A DNA stretch of 64,000 bases from NCBI GenBank assembly GCA_002162875.1, contig MABA01000021.1:1-64000 (forward strand), written 5' to 3'. The stretch is from Rhodobacterales bacterium 52_120_T64. Lineage in GTDB: Bacteria > Pseudomonadota > Alphaproteobacteria > Rhodobacterales > Rhodobacteraceae. Positions within the stretch are counted from its first letter, which is position 1. Each line of letters starts with the position of its first letter. Below are positions 29,401-39,381 of this stretch, in pieces. The position numbers and the translations under genes are program-made. The notes under the pieces were generated by a model, which searched no databases, had not been told where the DNA came from, and saw nothing but the letters and a program-made list of their open reading frames with translations.

Positions 29401-29977
29401 GGTGGGTATGATGGTGATGGGGCAAGCATTCTCGGTCATTATGACGGGTACGGGGATTGTGGCCTTGGCGGGAATCGTGGTGAACAACAACATTGTTCTG
29501 ATCGACACCTATCAAGAATACTCAAAATTCATGCCAAAACTCGAGGCTATCCCGCGTACAGCGCAAGCGCGTATCCGGCCGGTGCTACTGACAACTATCA
29601 CAACCATGGCAGGCCTTGCACCGATGATGTTCGGCCTATCGCTCGACTTCATTAACGGTGGGTATTCGTTCAATACGCCTACTTCGCTTTGGTGGAAGCA
29701 GTTGGCAACAGCCGTAGTCTTTGGCCTTGGCTTCGCCACCATGTTGACGCTGATTGTCACGCCAGCCCTTTTGGCGCTGCGAATCTGGGTTGCCAACGGT
29801 GCGTATTCCTTCAGATCAATGATGGCGGTCATCTTGTTGCCGCGCGATCACCCCACCCGCCGCGACCTCAGGCTAAAACGCGCGGCCCGCAACGCTACTG
29901 CATTCGAGATCAACTGGGAACAAAAGCTGCCTGACTTAAAGCAAATCCAAGCCTCGCCGTCCCACGCGGCAGAGTAA
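26492..29977 (+). CDS. RND-family efflux permease
   Basis: A 1161-aa inner-membrane proton-driven pump of the AcrB/MdtB kind. It has the family N-terminus (KEGEPDISIPILFVSVPYPG), 12 expected core helices, and GMLVDGAIVVVEYADKE in the TM4 region with its proton-relay acidic residue. The C-terminal segment is GIVALAGIVVNNNIVLIDTY. It is about 120 residues longer than AcrB. The extra part lies around residues 490-610 and seems to add hydrophobic segments. Substrate unknown, and no local repressor is visible. Confidence 0.93.
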   Translation: MRNLITWATDNARTIMALIVVSVVAGVYSYANLPKEGEPDISIPILFVSVPYPGISAEDSEKLLVRPLETILSDVDGLKLLSATAAESYAGIALEFELDWDREATLADVRDKMSTAVSSLPEDVGQYTINEVNFSEFPVLVISLSGSIPERTMLRVAKDLQSEVESISGVLEANISGQRDEMLEVLIDPLKMEAYNVTAGELLSVVNNNNRLIAAGEVTVGSGAYSIKIPSAFDDPQDVYGLPVKRNGDSVVTLGQLADIRLTFEDREGTARYNGETTVALQIVKRKGANLISTVEEIRLAVDTYTATWPDDLTQAVAVNISMDNSVNVKDMVSQLEASVLTAIALVMIVVLASLGIRSAMLVGFAIPTSFLLTFAMLSVFGISISNIVMFGLILAVGMLVDGAIVVVEYADKEIKRGIGPMRAYNAAATRMFWPIVSSTATTLCAFMPMLFWPGIPGQFMRNLPLTLIFVLSASLVVALIFLPVVGGLAGRISGKLESWTKAVHPLHLFARILLTLAAFAGLVAGIYLTLVFNVLAGAVVTAAAMMMISVAIGSLRSRKVEPVKDAGHTRTWFGQFTHFISGNPIMPVVSIILTVALVAGIFVTFQSKGKGVEFFVETEPERAIAYVRARGNLSLEEKDRMVRDVENAVINIRGVESIFAFGGGGGLNQNTGGAIAPGDSIGQVQIELVSWDIRDDWGPVGKGNYILQLAIEAMESLPGIQVEILEQTMGPASAKPVKLRITGTDWGEMLEATATARAHFDTVDGLTGVDDTRPLPGIDWQINVDVQQAGRYGTDVASVGGMVQLVTRGLQLGTMRTDSSDDEVAIRVRFPEKDRVLSTIDTLRVRTPQGLVPLSNFVTREAVPKLGQIDRVNTERFFDIKAGVANGVNVNDKIAEITEWLETENPLPASVSWEFTGDAEDQAESMAFLAGAGVAAMALMFIILLAQFNSFYNAVLVLIAVVLSTAGVLVGMMVMGQAFSVIMTGTGIVALAGIVVNNNIVLIDTYQEYSKFMPKLEAIPRTAQARIRPVLLTTITTMAGLAPMMFGLSLDFINGGYSFNTPTSLWWKQLATAVVFGLGFATMLTLIVTPALLALRIWVANGAYSFRSMMAVILLPRDHPTRRDLRLKRAARNATAFEINWEQKLPDLKQIQASPSHAAE

Positions 29978-30103
29978 TACATGCCTAAATTCGTGCGCCA
30001 GAGCGCTGGTGCAGATTTCTATTCGACAACCCCTGTCTTCTTCGTTAGAAGATGCCGATCTTCGCTTTGCGAAACCGTGATAACCTGAAAAGAGACGCCG
30101 CTT

Positions 30104-30463
30104 ATGGAAAATATCGTCCTGTCCATCCACTTGATCCTGACATTGAGTCTTATCGGATCAGTTCTTTTACAACGCTCCGAGGGCGGTGGCCTTGGTATGG
30201 GTGGCGGTGATAGTGCGGGCGCCGGGCGTTCCAAAGCCAACGCCATGACCAAACTGACATGGATGCTGGCCATTGGTTTTCTAATCACAAGCGTCACGCT
30301 AACAGTGATTGCAGCGAAAAATGCGGGCGAAGGTTCCGTTCTGGACCGTCTTGGCCTTGATAACCCGACGTCAACAACGACACTGACCCCTGATCTGGGT
30401 GATGCGGTTCTGACACCGCCAAGCGCAACAGACGCGCCAACAGCGCCGCCTGCGAGCGAGTAA
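30104..30463 (+). CDS. secG: Preprotein translocase subunit SecG
   Basis: A 119-aa SecG with two membrane helices (VLSIHLILTLSLIGSVLL and LTWMLAIGFLITSVTLTVIA) joined by the family's GGGLGMGGG loop. The Pro/Thr/Ala-rich C-terminal tail is typical of alphaproteobacteria. It assists SecYE in protein export. Monocistronic and followed by a terminator. Confidence 0.95.
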   Translation: MENIVLSIHLILTLSLIGSVLLQRSEGGGLGMGGGDSAGAGRSKANAMTKLTWMLAIGFLITSVTLTVIAAKNAGEGSVLDRLGLDNPTSTTTLTPDLGDAVLTPPSATDAPTAPPASE

Positions 30464-30520
30464 AAACCTCGACGCGATTGGGTATAGGTTTATCCACATC
30501 AGCGTTCAGCTAAAAACTAG

Positions 30521-30547
30521 GCCCGCACTAATCGTGTGGGCTTTTTT
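30521..30547 (+). terminator. Rho-independent terminator after secG
   Basis: GCCCGCAC-TAATC-GTGTGGGC followed by TTTTTT. The stem is 8 bp including one G-T pair, 57 bp after the secG stop. Confidence 0.87.
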
Positions 30548-30623
30548 CGTGGCTGCTTCGCGATTCTTTCCAAGGTTCGAGCTGGGATTTTCCTGCGCTT
30601 TTACGCGCTAACGAAGCGGCCGT

Positions 30624-31382
30624 TCAACTCGAATATGACCGAACAGTATTTACCACTTCGCCGACTATCCCTTTAAGTTGAAGGATGTCAAACCCTCCTG
30701 CTATCCGATATCCGCGTGAAAACAGGTCGTCTATTTGAGACTTGGTATTTGCCGGTCCAGCACCTAGTGGAATATTGGCTTTCTTAGCCGCGACCTCGAT
30801 TTTCTGTACGGCTTCGATAAATATCGGGTTTTAAAATTGACCCGAAATACCGAGGGACGTGGACAAATCGAACGGTGCTACGAATGCCATATCAACACCG
30901 TCCACGCCAAATATGGCATCAATATTTTCAAGGGCTTCGACGGTTTCGATAAGGAGGCAACAGACTATTTTTTCCGAGTACGTTGGCAGATACTCTAAAG
31001 GCGCGACGCCCCATCTGGAGTGGGCCACGAACGCCCCCCACCCGCGAATGCCATTTGGTGGATACCGCAAAGAAGCGACACATGCTGCAGCTTCCTCGGG
31101 CGTTCGGACAAGCGGGAAAACGATCCCTTCAGCACCCATATCAAGCGCCAATTTAACGTTGGCTGGATTGTGGTCAATTACACGCACTAGTGGTGTACAA
31201 TCCGTACCTTGGGTCGCAGTGATCATTGCATGCAGGGTTTCATTGTCTGTGTGCTCTCGATCAACGATAAGAATATCTAAACCAGTCGCAGCAAGGGCTT
31301 GGGCCACTCTCGCTGACGGAATGATACAAATCTCGGAAGAAAGGTGTTTTTGTGTATCTGCGAGTTTTTCTTTGAGCTTCAC
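30624..31382 (-). pseudogene. HpcH/HpaI-type aldolase with a premature stop
   Basis: The frame encodes an HpcH/HpaI (2-oxo-3-deoxy-acid aldolase / citrate-lyase-like) protein. Residues fit the family: DREHTDNETLH, GAEGIVFPLVRTPEEA, GIRGWGA and DMAFVAPFDLSTSLGISGQF. A TAA at 30831-30833 (codon 184) interrupts it. The same frame then continues with convincing family sequence (EAVQKIEVAAKKANIPLG, then RIAGGFDILQLK) to a TGA at 30624, for a total of 252 codons, the normal length. A single base change in that codon would restore it. GTG at 31382 is the likely start, with GGAGA 6 bp upstream. Either a recent pseudogene or a sequence error. Confidence 0.8.
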
Positions 31383-31638
31383 TTGATGTCTCCATTTCAA
31401 AATAAATCGATCGTAGAATGCTGTTGGCAAATGCCTAAAATTGTTGTGTCACAATTAGGGTACACCGTTTATCGAATTTGTGGGAAATTATTGGCATCTG
31501 GAATAAGTGGGGTTGCGGATGGTTCAATTAGCTTCAACACATGATATTATCGTTAATCCAATTCGTTCTTCTCTCGGCTATTTAGGCTACCTTTCTTTTT
31601 GTTACGCTCGCGATATCAAGCTTTTAAAAGGGCATATT

Positions 31639-32886
31639 ATGACATTCTTACAAATCACATCATTATTGATCGTGCTGGCCGGCGCTTTCGGGGCAATCAA
31701 CTACTTCTTCCTACGGCTTCCTTCCTCTATCGGCATTCTGGTCGTGGCCTTGCTGGCATCACTGGCCATGATGGGGATCGATCAGATTTGGCCTTCGGTC
31801 GGGATTGCCGATAATATTCGCGGAGTTGTCGAGGGGATCGAGTTTTCAGGCGCATTGCTGGAAGGCATGCTGGGATTGCTACTGTTCGCCGGCGCGCTGC
31901 ATGTAAAGATCGAGGACCTGCGAAAACAGGCATGGACTGTGGCGCTGATGGCCACGCTGGGAATTGCGATTTCCACTGCCATCGCCGGTTTCGGGTTCGC
32001 ATGGCTGGTTGGTGCGCCGATTTTGGTGGCCTTGGTGTTCGGGGCGCTGATCTCCCCCACCGATCCCGTCGCAGTTTTGGGCGTGCTGCGCGAAGCGAAC
32101 CTCCGTAAATCCCTTGAAACCCAAATCGCGGGCGAGAGTTTGTTTAACGACGGGGTTGGCTATGTCGTTTTCCTTCTGCTTGTCGGTTTGGCGTGGCCAC
32201 ACGGCGATGCCCATGCCGAGGGCTTGATGGGGGCTGTACGCTTGTTCGGGCAAGAAGCCCTCGGCGGGGCGGCCCTCGGCGCGTTCCTTGGGTGGATGAC
32301 ATTTCAGGTTATGAAAAGGATCGACGACTATCCGCTGGAGGTATTGTTGACACTCGGCTTGGCGTTTGGCGGTTATGAATTGGCGGTTTATCTGCATGTG
32401 TCCGGTCCGATTATGGCGGTGGTTGCAGGATTGTTTATCGGTGACATCGGCACCAAGCACGGGATGAGCCGGCAAACCCGTGAGTACGTGAATGCCTTTT
32501 GGGAGCTAATTGACGAGATCTTGAATGCGGTATTGTTCTTGTTGATCGGGGTTGAAGTATTCGCCATTGCCTTTAACGCCGACGCAATCTGGGCAGGCAT
32601 CGGGGGCATCGGCCTGTCGCTGGTTGCGCGATTGGCGGCCGTTACGGTGCCAGTGCTGTTACTATCACGCTGGCGCAAGTTCGGCCGCGACGTGATACCA
32701 ATCATGACATGGGGCGGACTGAAGGGCGGGATTTCGGTGGCCTTGGCGCTAAGCTTGCCGGAAAGCGAATGGAAGCCGGTGATCCTGACCACAACATATA
32801 TTGTTGTTCTGTTCAGCATCATCGTGCAGGGATTGACGATCGCACCCTTGGCCAAACGGCTTAATCGCGAACAGGATTTGCTGTAA
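31639..32886 (+). CDS. Na+/H+ antiporter, CPA1/NhaP type
   Basis: A 415-aa inner-membrane antiporter with about 12 helices. The conserved ion-site segments are visible (GALISPTDPVAVLGVL with the PTDP signature, and GESLFNDGVGYV with the FNDG signature). It likely exchanges Na+ (or K+) for H+, fitting a marine host. Start chosen at 31639, preceded by AAAGGG. The frame is open back to 31507 but that stretch does not look like family sequence. Confidence 0.92.
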   Translation: MTFLQITSLLIVLAGAFGAINYFFLRLPSSIGILVVALLASLAMMGIDQIWPSVGIADNIRGVVEGIEFSGALLEGMLGLLLFAGALHVKIEDLRKQAWTVALMATLGIAISTAIAGFGFAWLVGAPILVALVFGALISPTDPVAVLGVLREANLRKSLETQIAGESLFNDGVGYVVFLLLVGLAWPHGDAHAEGLMGAVRLFGQEALGGAALGAFLGWMTFQVMKRIDDYPLEVLLTLGLAFGGYELAVYLHVSGPIMAVVAGLFIGDIGTKHGMSRQTREYVNAFWELIDEILNAVLFLLIGVEVFAIAFNADAIWAGIGGIGLSLVARLAAVTVPVLLLSRWRKFGRDVIPIMTWGGLKGGISVALALSLPESEWKPVILTTTYIVVLFSIIVQGLTIAPLAKRLNREQDLL

Positions 32887-33520
32887 ATGCGTGCTTGCTT
32901 TTCTTCAGTAGTCCTTATTACCGCGACCGTAGGGCATGCCGACACCCGAGCGCTGGAATTGTCTTTTCACGTACCGGCAATTGCGTTCGACATCATCGAG
33001 TATGCAAAGCTCGAGGGGCCAACGTAGGAGAGTATCGACGTGGTCAAGGATTATCTGATCCAACGCGTGTTGCCCGACGAACCGAAAGTGAACGGAGGAA
33101 ATCGCACTGAAATCACCGTTGAATTTCCGTTTAGTTTCGGGGGGCAATGGCACAACCAACCGGATACTAACAACGGGGAAACATGGGGTGACGTCCCTTC
33201 GCGCAACCCACCCATTTCAATTGGGTATATCGCTTTGGATGGGCACGATTATATCGGGTTATCAGATCTCTGATCTTATCGTCTTGTCAGGGAGAGAGTG
33301 GAAAATATTGCGTCTGAAAATTCATTGCCCGAACACGGCAGATGGCTACCCAGATCTGTTTCTTGACGATTTGGATGCACCAATCGCAAGTGCGATGGGG
33401 CGCAATATGCATGATGGTTTTCAGCATTATTTGAAACTCGGCACCTATCGGCACCCTGATATCCGCGCCACAGCGAAATCCATATTGATGATGTGAAGGT
33501 TTGGCAAAAGCAAGATTTGC
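32887..33520 (+). pseudogene. Shattered secreted protein, probably a heparin-lyase-I-like polysaccharide lyase
   Basis: A start directly after the antiporter stop opens a frame with a likely signal peptide (MRACFSSVVLITATVGHA). It has an in-frame TAG at 33025 and resumes with FGGQWHNQPDTNNGETWG before stopping at 33271. A second frame carries RLKIHCPNTADGYPDLFLDD and HYLKLGTYRHP. A third carries IHIDDVKVWQ. Read together, these resemble the jelly-roll polysaccharide lyases, with their QWH, K-G-YR and DDV stretches. At least one stop and two frameshifts make it dead. Family assignment is from memory of the motifs. Confidence 0.6.
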
Positions 33521-33588
33521 CGATGGTTTTCCGGTTCCCACCGCATAAAAACTGCGTTATGAAACACCCGACACCAAATGAGGACCAT

Positions 33589-33999
33589 ATGAGCACTGAA
33601 ACCATCATAGAACGCTGCGAAGCGGCTGGTCTGCGGATGACCGAACAACGTCGGGTTATTGCCCGCGTGTTGCAGGAATCCAAGGATCACCCCGATGTGG
33701 AGGAGTTGTATGCCCGCGCCAGTAAAGTGGACGCGGGAATTTCGCTGGCGACGGTCTATCGCACGGTTAAGCTGTTCGATGAAACCGGCATTCTAGAGCG
33801 GTTGGAATTTGGCGACGGCCGATCCCGTTATGAAGACGCGGAGCGCGAACATCACGACCATCTGATCGACATAAACACAGGCAAGGTGATTGAATTCGTT
33901 GATCCGGAAATCGAAGCATTGCAAGAAAAGATTGCGGCAAAGCTGGGGTACGAATTGCGCGGGCATAAATTAGAACTTTATGGCGTTCCCAAGAAATAA
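33589..33999 (+). CDS. Fur-family metal regulator
   Basis: A 136-aa Fur-family repressor. The N-terminal winged helix (GLRMTEQRRVIARVL, then ISLATVYRTVKLF) is followed by a dimerisation domain with metal-site residues (EREHHDHLID). It lacks the CxxC zinc pairs of classical Fur. In Rhodobacterales close relatives act as Fur/Mur proteins that respond mainly to manganese or iron, so I leave the symbol open. Start at 33589 (MSTETIIERC). The frame runs upstream into the lyase remnant. Confidence 0.9.
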   Translation: MSTETIIERCEAAGLRMTEQRRVIARVLQESKDHPDVEELYARASKVDAGISLATVYRTVKLFDETGILERLEFGDGRSRYEDAEREHHDHLIDINTGKVIEFVDPEIEALQEKIAAKLGYELRGHKLELYGVPKK

Positions 34000-34014
34000 A
34001 ACTGAAAGTCACTC

Positions 34015-34881
34015 ATGGAAAATATTCGGGGCATGGCCTTGATGACGTTGTCGATGCTGGCATTCGCGATCACGGATTCTTGGATCAAGATCGCTAGCGA
34101 GACTCTGCCAACAGGCGAAATATTGATGTTTATGGGAATGGGCGGTGTTGCGGTATTTTCCGTCATCGCTATGCGCCGTGGCGACAAATTACTTACAAAA
34201 GACATACTCAACCGCTCCATTCTTCTGCGCGCCTTGGGCGAGATGGTAGGTACTTTTGGAATGGTAAGCGCGCTGGCGCTAATTCCGTTTTCAACCACCG
34301 CCGCGATCACGCAAGCAATCCCGTTAGTCATCACCATGTGGGCAGCGCTGTTTCTAGGCGAAACCGTCGGCTGGCCCCGCTGGACAGCGATTGGCTCGGG
34401 ATTCGTCGGCGTGTTGCTTATTATCCGTCCTGGTGTTGGCAGCTTTGACCCGAATACGATTTTTGCCATCATTGCAGTTCTGGGATTGTCGGTTCGTGAC
34501 TTGGCAACCCGAACAGCACCGCGAATGATAACAACACCCGTACTTTCGATATACGGATTTTCAGTGTTGATCCCGATGGGGCTGGGGCTTTGGCTGTATT
34601 CGGGTGAAGGGAATGCGCCCGACCCGCGCGAAGCTGCCTATCTGATCGGTATCGTGGGAATGGCCGCACTCGGCTACGCCACGATAACGATGGCAATGCG
34701 AATGGGCGATGTGGGTGTGATCGCGCCGCTAAGGTACGCAAAAATCGTCTTCGCTATGATCATCGGCATCGTCGTTTTTGGCGAGAAACTGGACACTATG
34801 ACCCTGATAGGCACAGCGATCGTCATAATTTCCGGCCTTTTCACCGTTTATCGCGAGCATCGCATAAGAAAACTGGCATAG
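34015..34881 (+). CDS. EamA/DMT-superfamily transporter
   Basis: A 288-aa membrane protein with ten predicted helices in two EamA repeats (first about 5-135, second about 145-280). It is of the S-adenosylmethionine-transporter/RhaT-like kind. Such proteins export metabolites, and the substrate cannot be read from sequence. It starts 15 bp after the Fur-family gene and may share its transcript. Confidence 0.88.
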   Translation: MENIRGMALMTLSMLAFAITDSWIKIASETLPTGEILMFMGMGGVAVFSVIAMRRGDKLLTKDILNRSILLRALGEMVGTFGMVSALALIPFSTTAAITQAIPLVITMWAALFLGETVGWPRWTAIGSGFVGVLLIIRPGVGSFDPNTIFAIIAVLGLSVRDLATRTAPRMITTPVLSIYGFSVLIPMGLGLWLYSGEGNAPDPREAAYLIGIVGMAALGYATITMAMRMGDVGVIAPLRYAKIVFAMIIGIVVFGEKLDTMTLIGTAIVIISGLFTVYREHRIRKLA

Positions 34882-36228
<1,347 letters not shown>

Positions 36229-36233
36229 AACAT

Positions 36234-36257
36234 CGGTGCGTGGGTCACCACGCACCG
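36234..36257. other. Perfect hairpin between eno and the ThiE-like gene
   Basis: CGGTGCGTGG-GTCA-CCACGCACCG, a 10-bp perfect stem 5 bp after the eno stop. No U-tract follows, so simple intrinsic termination is not obvious. It may protect the eno mRNA end or be a weak terminator. Confidence 0.6.
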
Positions 36258-36276
36258 AACCTACCGAGGCTATATT

Positions 36277-36900
36277 ATGTCCGAACCAGATTCCGCGCAG
36301 ATTTACCTGACCACTCCACAGGCCTTTGACCTGGCAGAGTTCGCCCCGCAGCTGGAAGCCGTGCTGGATGCCGTTCCGGTTATTTGTGTGCGTATTTCTT
36401 TAACAACCACGGACGAGCGGGCGCTTTCGCAGGCTGCAGACAGTTTGCGTGAAATTTGCCATGCCCGTGATGTAGCGATTGTAATCGACGATCATTATCG
36501 CATGGTGAAAACTCACGGGTTGGACGGGGTGCATTTAAACAGCAGTTCGCGCCATGTCCGCGAGGCACGGGCAGAGCTGGGCAATGACGCGATTGTCGGG
36601 GCGTATTGCGGCAATTCCAAACACGCCGGCATGACGGCAGCGGAAATCGGTACGGACTACATATCGTTTGGCCCTATTGGCGATAGCGCGCTGGGTGATG
36701 GTTCAGTTGCGAACGCCGAGTTGTTTCAATGGTGGTCTGAAATGATCGAAGTACCTGTGGTAGCTGAAGGCAACGCAACGCTGGACTCTATTGCCGCCGT
36801 AAAAGACCACATCGATTTCCTTTGTGTAGGCTCCGAGATCTGGTCCACTACTGAGGGTCCGGTAGCCGCGCTTCAGGCTATCGTTGCAAAACTTCGCTAA
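36277..36900 (+). CDS. Thiamine phosphate synthase-like protein
   Basis: A 207-aa TIM-barrel protein of the ThiE/TenI kind. It resembles ThiE at DDHYRMVKTHGLDGVHL and GTDYISFGPI. The T-x-T-K substrate loop of authentic ThiE is not visible: the matching place reads GDSALGDGS. It might therefore bind a related phosphate rather than perform the standard coupling. It follows eno and its hairpin. Its 3' end overlaps olsA by 23 bp, tail to tail. Confidence 0.75.
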   Translation: MSEPDSAQIYLTTPQAFDLAEFAPQLEAVLDAVPVICVRISLTTTDERALSQAADSLREICHARDVAIVIDDHYRMVKTHGLDGVHLNSSSRHVREARAELGNDAIVGAYCGNSKHAGMTAAEIGTDYISFGPIGDSALGDGSVANAELFQWWSEMIEVPVVAEGNATLDSIAAVKDHIDFLCVGSEIWSTTEGPVAALQAIVAKLR

Positions 36901-37711
36901 CATCTACACCTAAATCCTTGGCGAACCCCGCTCGCACTTCCGTTTCGCAATAGCGGGCCAACTCTTTTCGGGTACCAAAATCGCTGGCTTTAACCGGATC
37001 ATGCAAGGTTACCCGTACACGACCGCCACGCGAATAAGCGAGCACGGCAAGAATATGGGGCGCGAACGCCATCCCCCCCCACCAACCGAAGAAATCCTCT
37101 GCCTGCCCGTTTGGGGCAAAATATGTAGCCGTGGATGGCTGAACCCAAACGTGATCAATTAGCTCCGGCGTGTGAAATACGCTGAACAGCGTCGACTTGA
37201 ATTCCAATACGTGTCGGCCATCAGTGCTGGTACCTTCCGGGAAGAAACATAGTTGATCACCGCGGTCCAGGCGTTCCAACAAGGCCGATTGATGTTTTTT
37301 GGCCAAGGATGGTCGACGCTCGATAAACAGTGTTCCGGTGACACGCGCGATGAATCCGATGACAGGCCAGCTTCTGATCTCGGATTTCGAAACAAACGAT
37401 ATCCGCGCTGCACTGTGAAAAGTGAAAATGTCCAACCACGAAGAATGGTTGGCCACCAACGCGCCGCCGTGTTTCATGTGTTTTCCGACGACTTCCAGTT
37501 TTATACCGCAGACGAACAACCCCAGCCGCCCCCACAAAGAAGCAATGATCGACGTCATATACAGGCGTGGCAACACGCGTTCTATCATGTGGAACAGCAG
37601 ATGTATCGAAACCAGCACAACTGTGCCAATCATCAACACCGCTATTCGCAGAATGATGCGCGGCCAGTGATAAACCTTGGGTTTAGGGATAAAGATGGAG
37701 GGTTCTTCCAT
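36878..37711 (-). CDS. olsA: 1-acyl-glycerol-3-phosphate / lyso-ornithine-lipid acyltransferase
   Basis: A 277-aa PlsC-family acyltransferase with an N-terminal membrane helix (IILRIAVLMIGTVVLVSI). It carries the HX4D motif NHSSWLD and the substrate motif FPEGTST. Next to olsB, it should add the second acyl chain to lyso-ornithine lipid. Start at 37711 overlaps the olsB stop (TAATG), which decides it over the longer frame. Confidence 0.88.
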   Translation of the reverse strand: MEEPSIFIPKPKVYHWPRIILRIAVLMIGTVVLVSIHLLFHMIERVLPRLYMTSIIASLWGRLGLFVCGIKLEVVGKHMKHGGALVANHSSWLDIFTFHSAARISFVSKSEIRSWPVIGFIARVTGTLFIERRPSLAKKHQSALLERLDRGDQLCFFPEGTSTDGRHVLEFKSTLFSVFHTPELIDHVWVQPSTATYFAPNGQAEDFFGWWGGMAFAPHILAVLAYSRGGRVRVTLHDPVKASDFGTRKELARYCETEVRAGFAKDLGVDVSEVLQR

Positions 37712-38490
37712 TAGGCATTCCTTTTGCGCTCGTAAAACGCGCGGTATTTTTCGGTCATGTTTTGTGTGTCCATAATCAAACACACATCGACCGTATTGAA
37801 ATCATGATCCACGAAGGCCCCTTGGCCAACATGCCCACCAAGCCTGAGGTAAGCTTTGATAAGTGACGGGATATTTTGCAATGCGCGCCTTTTGTCGACT
37901 TGGTTGGCGGGTATCCGGTTCATCTCGGCAAAATGTTCCGGCAAGGCTTTAACGCATAATTCCGGTGGCGCGAGGTGATGGTGATGCAGATAAGACAATG
38001 CCTCGGCAATCGGGGCTGGATCGGCGTTGTGAAAACTGGCAACCCCGAATAAAACACCTATGTCGTGTTTGTTTACATATTGCGCCAAGCCATCCCAGAT
38101 CAGACGCAAACCAAGGCCACCGCGATATTCTTCTGCAATACACGACCGCCCGAGTTCCAACGTTTCGCGTTCTAAATTTTCAAGTTTTGTGAGGTCATAT
38201 TCCGAAGCCCCGTAAAACCCGATCCCAGCCCGCGCTACACTGCCGCGCATGAGGCGGTAAACCCCACAAACCTTATCGAGTGGATCACCTTCAACTTGCT
38301 TGTCAATCAACAGGAGGTGTTCGAAATAGGGGTCGTATTCGTCGCGTTCCTGCCGCGCTGCATGTTCTTCGGGACTGGCCTGCGCACCCATTTCCTTAAC
38401 GAAAACCTTATAGCGCAAACGTTGCGCAGCTGCGACATCCTCGTCACTTCGCGCGAGGCGAACTTCAAAACGATCCGTATCGATTTTCAT
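37711..38490 (-). CDS. olsB: L-ornithine N-alpha-acyltransferase OlsB
   Basis: A 259-aa GNAT-fold acyltransferase (hemolysin-like acetyltransferase family). It attaches a 3-hydroxyacyl chain to ornithine, the first step of ornithine-lipid synthesis. RLRYKVFVKEMGA and ELGRSCIAEEYRGGLGLRLIW are characteristic. The lipids are phosphorus-free membrane components used widely by marine Rhodobacterales. Coupled to olsA by a TAATG overlap. Confidence 0.9.
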   Translation of the reverse strand: MKIDTDRFEVRLARSDEDVAAAQRLRYKVFVKEMGAQASPEEHAARQERDEYDPYFEHLLLIDKQVEGDPLDKVCGVYRLMRGSVARAGIGFYGASEYDLTKLENLERETLELGRSCIAEEYRGGLGLRLIWDGLAQYVNKHDIGVLFGVASFHNADPAPIAEALSYLHHHHLAPPELCVKALPEHFAEMNRIPANQVDKRRALQNIPSLIKAYLRLGGHVGQGAFVDHDFNTVDVCLIMDTQNMTEKYRAFYERKRNA

Positions 38491-38619
38491 TAATTACGCC
38501 CCCAATTTATCCAGCAATCTAAGAGGTTCGCGATGTGGTTGCAACTAACACTGCTGGTCATATAGGCGCATCTTAGAGGTTGCATATCCCGGCATTAACG
38601 CTACCTTAACGGTTACACA
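38491..38619. other. Short intergenic region upstream of olsB
   Basis: About 130 bp, presumably holding the olsB promoter. No distinct operator seen. Confidence 0.4.
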
Positions 38620-38793
38620 CTACTTATCGTATTCCCGCTCCAGAAGGACGTGCGACCCGATGATCACAACTTTGCCCACATGCTCGAAATTGACTGTGAT
38701 ACGGTCGTTAACAACCGATTGCACTTGCCCAAGCCCCCAATCGGGTTGGTTCGGATGCCGGACAAGATTGCCGGGTTCTAAAAACTGGTTCAT
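38620..38793 (-). CDS. DUF3553 small protein
   Basis: A 57-aa soluble protein beginning MNQFLEPGNLVRHP and containing QPDWGLGQVQSVV, the DUF3553 signature. This SH3-like small domain is also found at the end of some helicases. No function is established for the stand-alone form. Start at 38793 gives the family N-terminus. The upstream extension would overlap chpT. Confidence 0.85.
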   Translation of the reverse strand: MNQFLEPGNLVRHPNQPDWGLGQVQSVVNDRITVNFEHVGKVVIIGSHVLLEREYDK

Positions 38794-38814
38794 CGCATCC
38801 TCCGGTGGGTTGTG

Positions 38815-39381
38815 ATGGAGCATTCTATAGACACGTTGGTGTCTTCGCGCATTTGCCATGATTTAATAAGCCCTGTGGGGGCCATTGGCAACGGCGTCGA
38901 ATTGCTGGAAGCGGTCGCGATGACTATGCCGGAAATCGAGTTGATCGCTGACAGCGTCGATAACGCCACTGCCAAGTTGCGGTTTTTCCGCATCTGTTTC
39001 GGGCAATTCTCCGTCGACGCCCGGATGAGCACGATGGAAGCTGAAGCGATTGCCACGGCCATGATCCAAACTCATCGCCTGAAACTGGAATGGCGATTGC
39101 AATCGAGCGACTTAGCGCGAGAGCGCGTGAAAATGTTATTCTTGCTATTATTGTGTGTCGAAACGGCGCTTCCGGTTGGCGGAACGATTGTGGTTGCCGA
39201 ACACGAAGGTAAGTTAGCTTTGCAGGCAGAAGGTAAGCGAATCCAAATGCAGCGGGCTTGGCAGGTTTTTGATGGCGAAACCGTCGCGATCACACCTGCG
39301 CAGGTGCAGTTTCCGCTAGCGTATGCTTTCGGAGAAATTCAAGTCGAGAACACCGAAACCGGCCTAACGGTTACGCTATAA
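38815..39381 (+). CDS. chpT: Histidine phosphotransferase ChpT
   Basis: A 188-aa phosphotransfer protein that relays phosphate from CckA to CtrA and CpdR in alphaproteobacterial cell-cycle and motility control. The phosphorylated His is in [18 protein letters not shown] near the N-terminus. The C-terminal part is a degenerate ATPase-like domain. A GTG one codon upstream (38812) is possible. It is divergent from the DUF3553 gene, a conserved pairing in this group, and runs into the carbonic-anhydrase gene with an 11-bp 3' overlap. Confidence 0.88.
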   Translation: MEHSIDTLVSSRICHDLISPVGAIGNGVELLEAVAMTMPEIELIADSVDNATAKLRFFRICFGQFSVDARMSTMEAEAIATAMIQTHRLKLEWRLQSSDLARERVKMLFLLLLCVETALPVGGTIVVAEHEGKLALQAEGKRIQMQRAWQVFDGETVAITPAQVQFPLAYAFGEIQVENTETGLTVTL

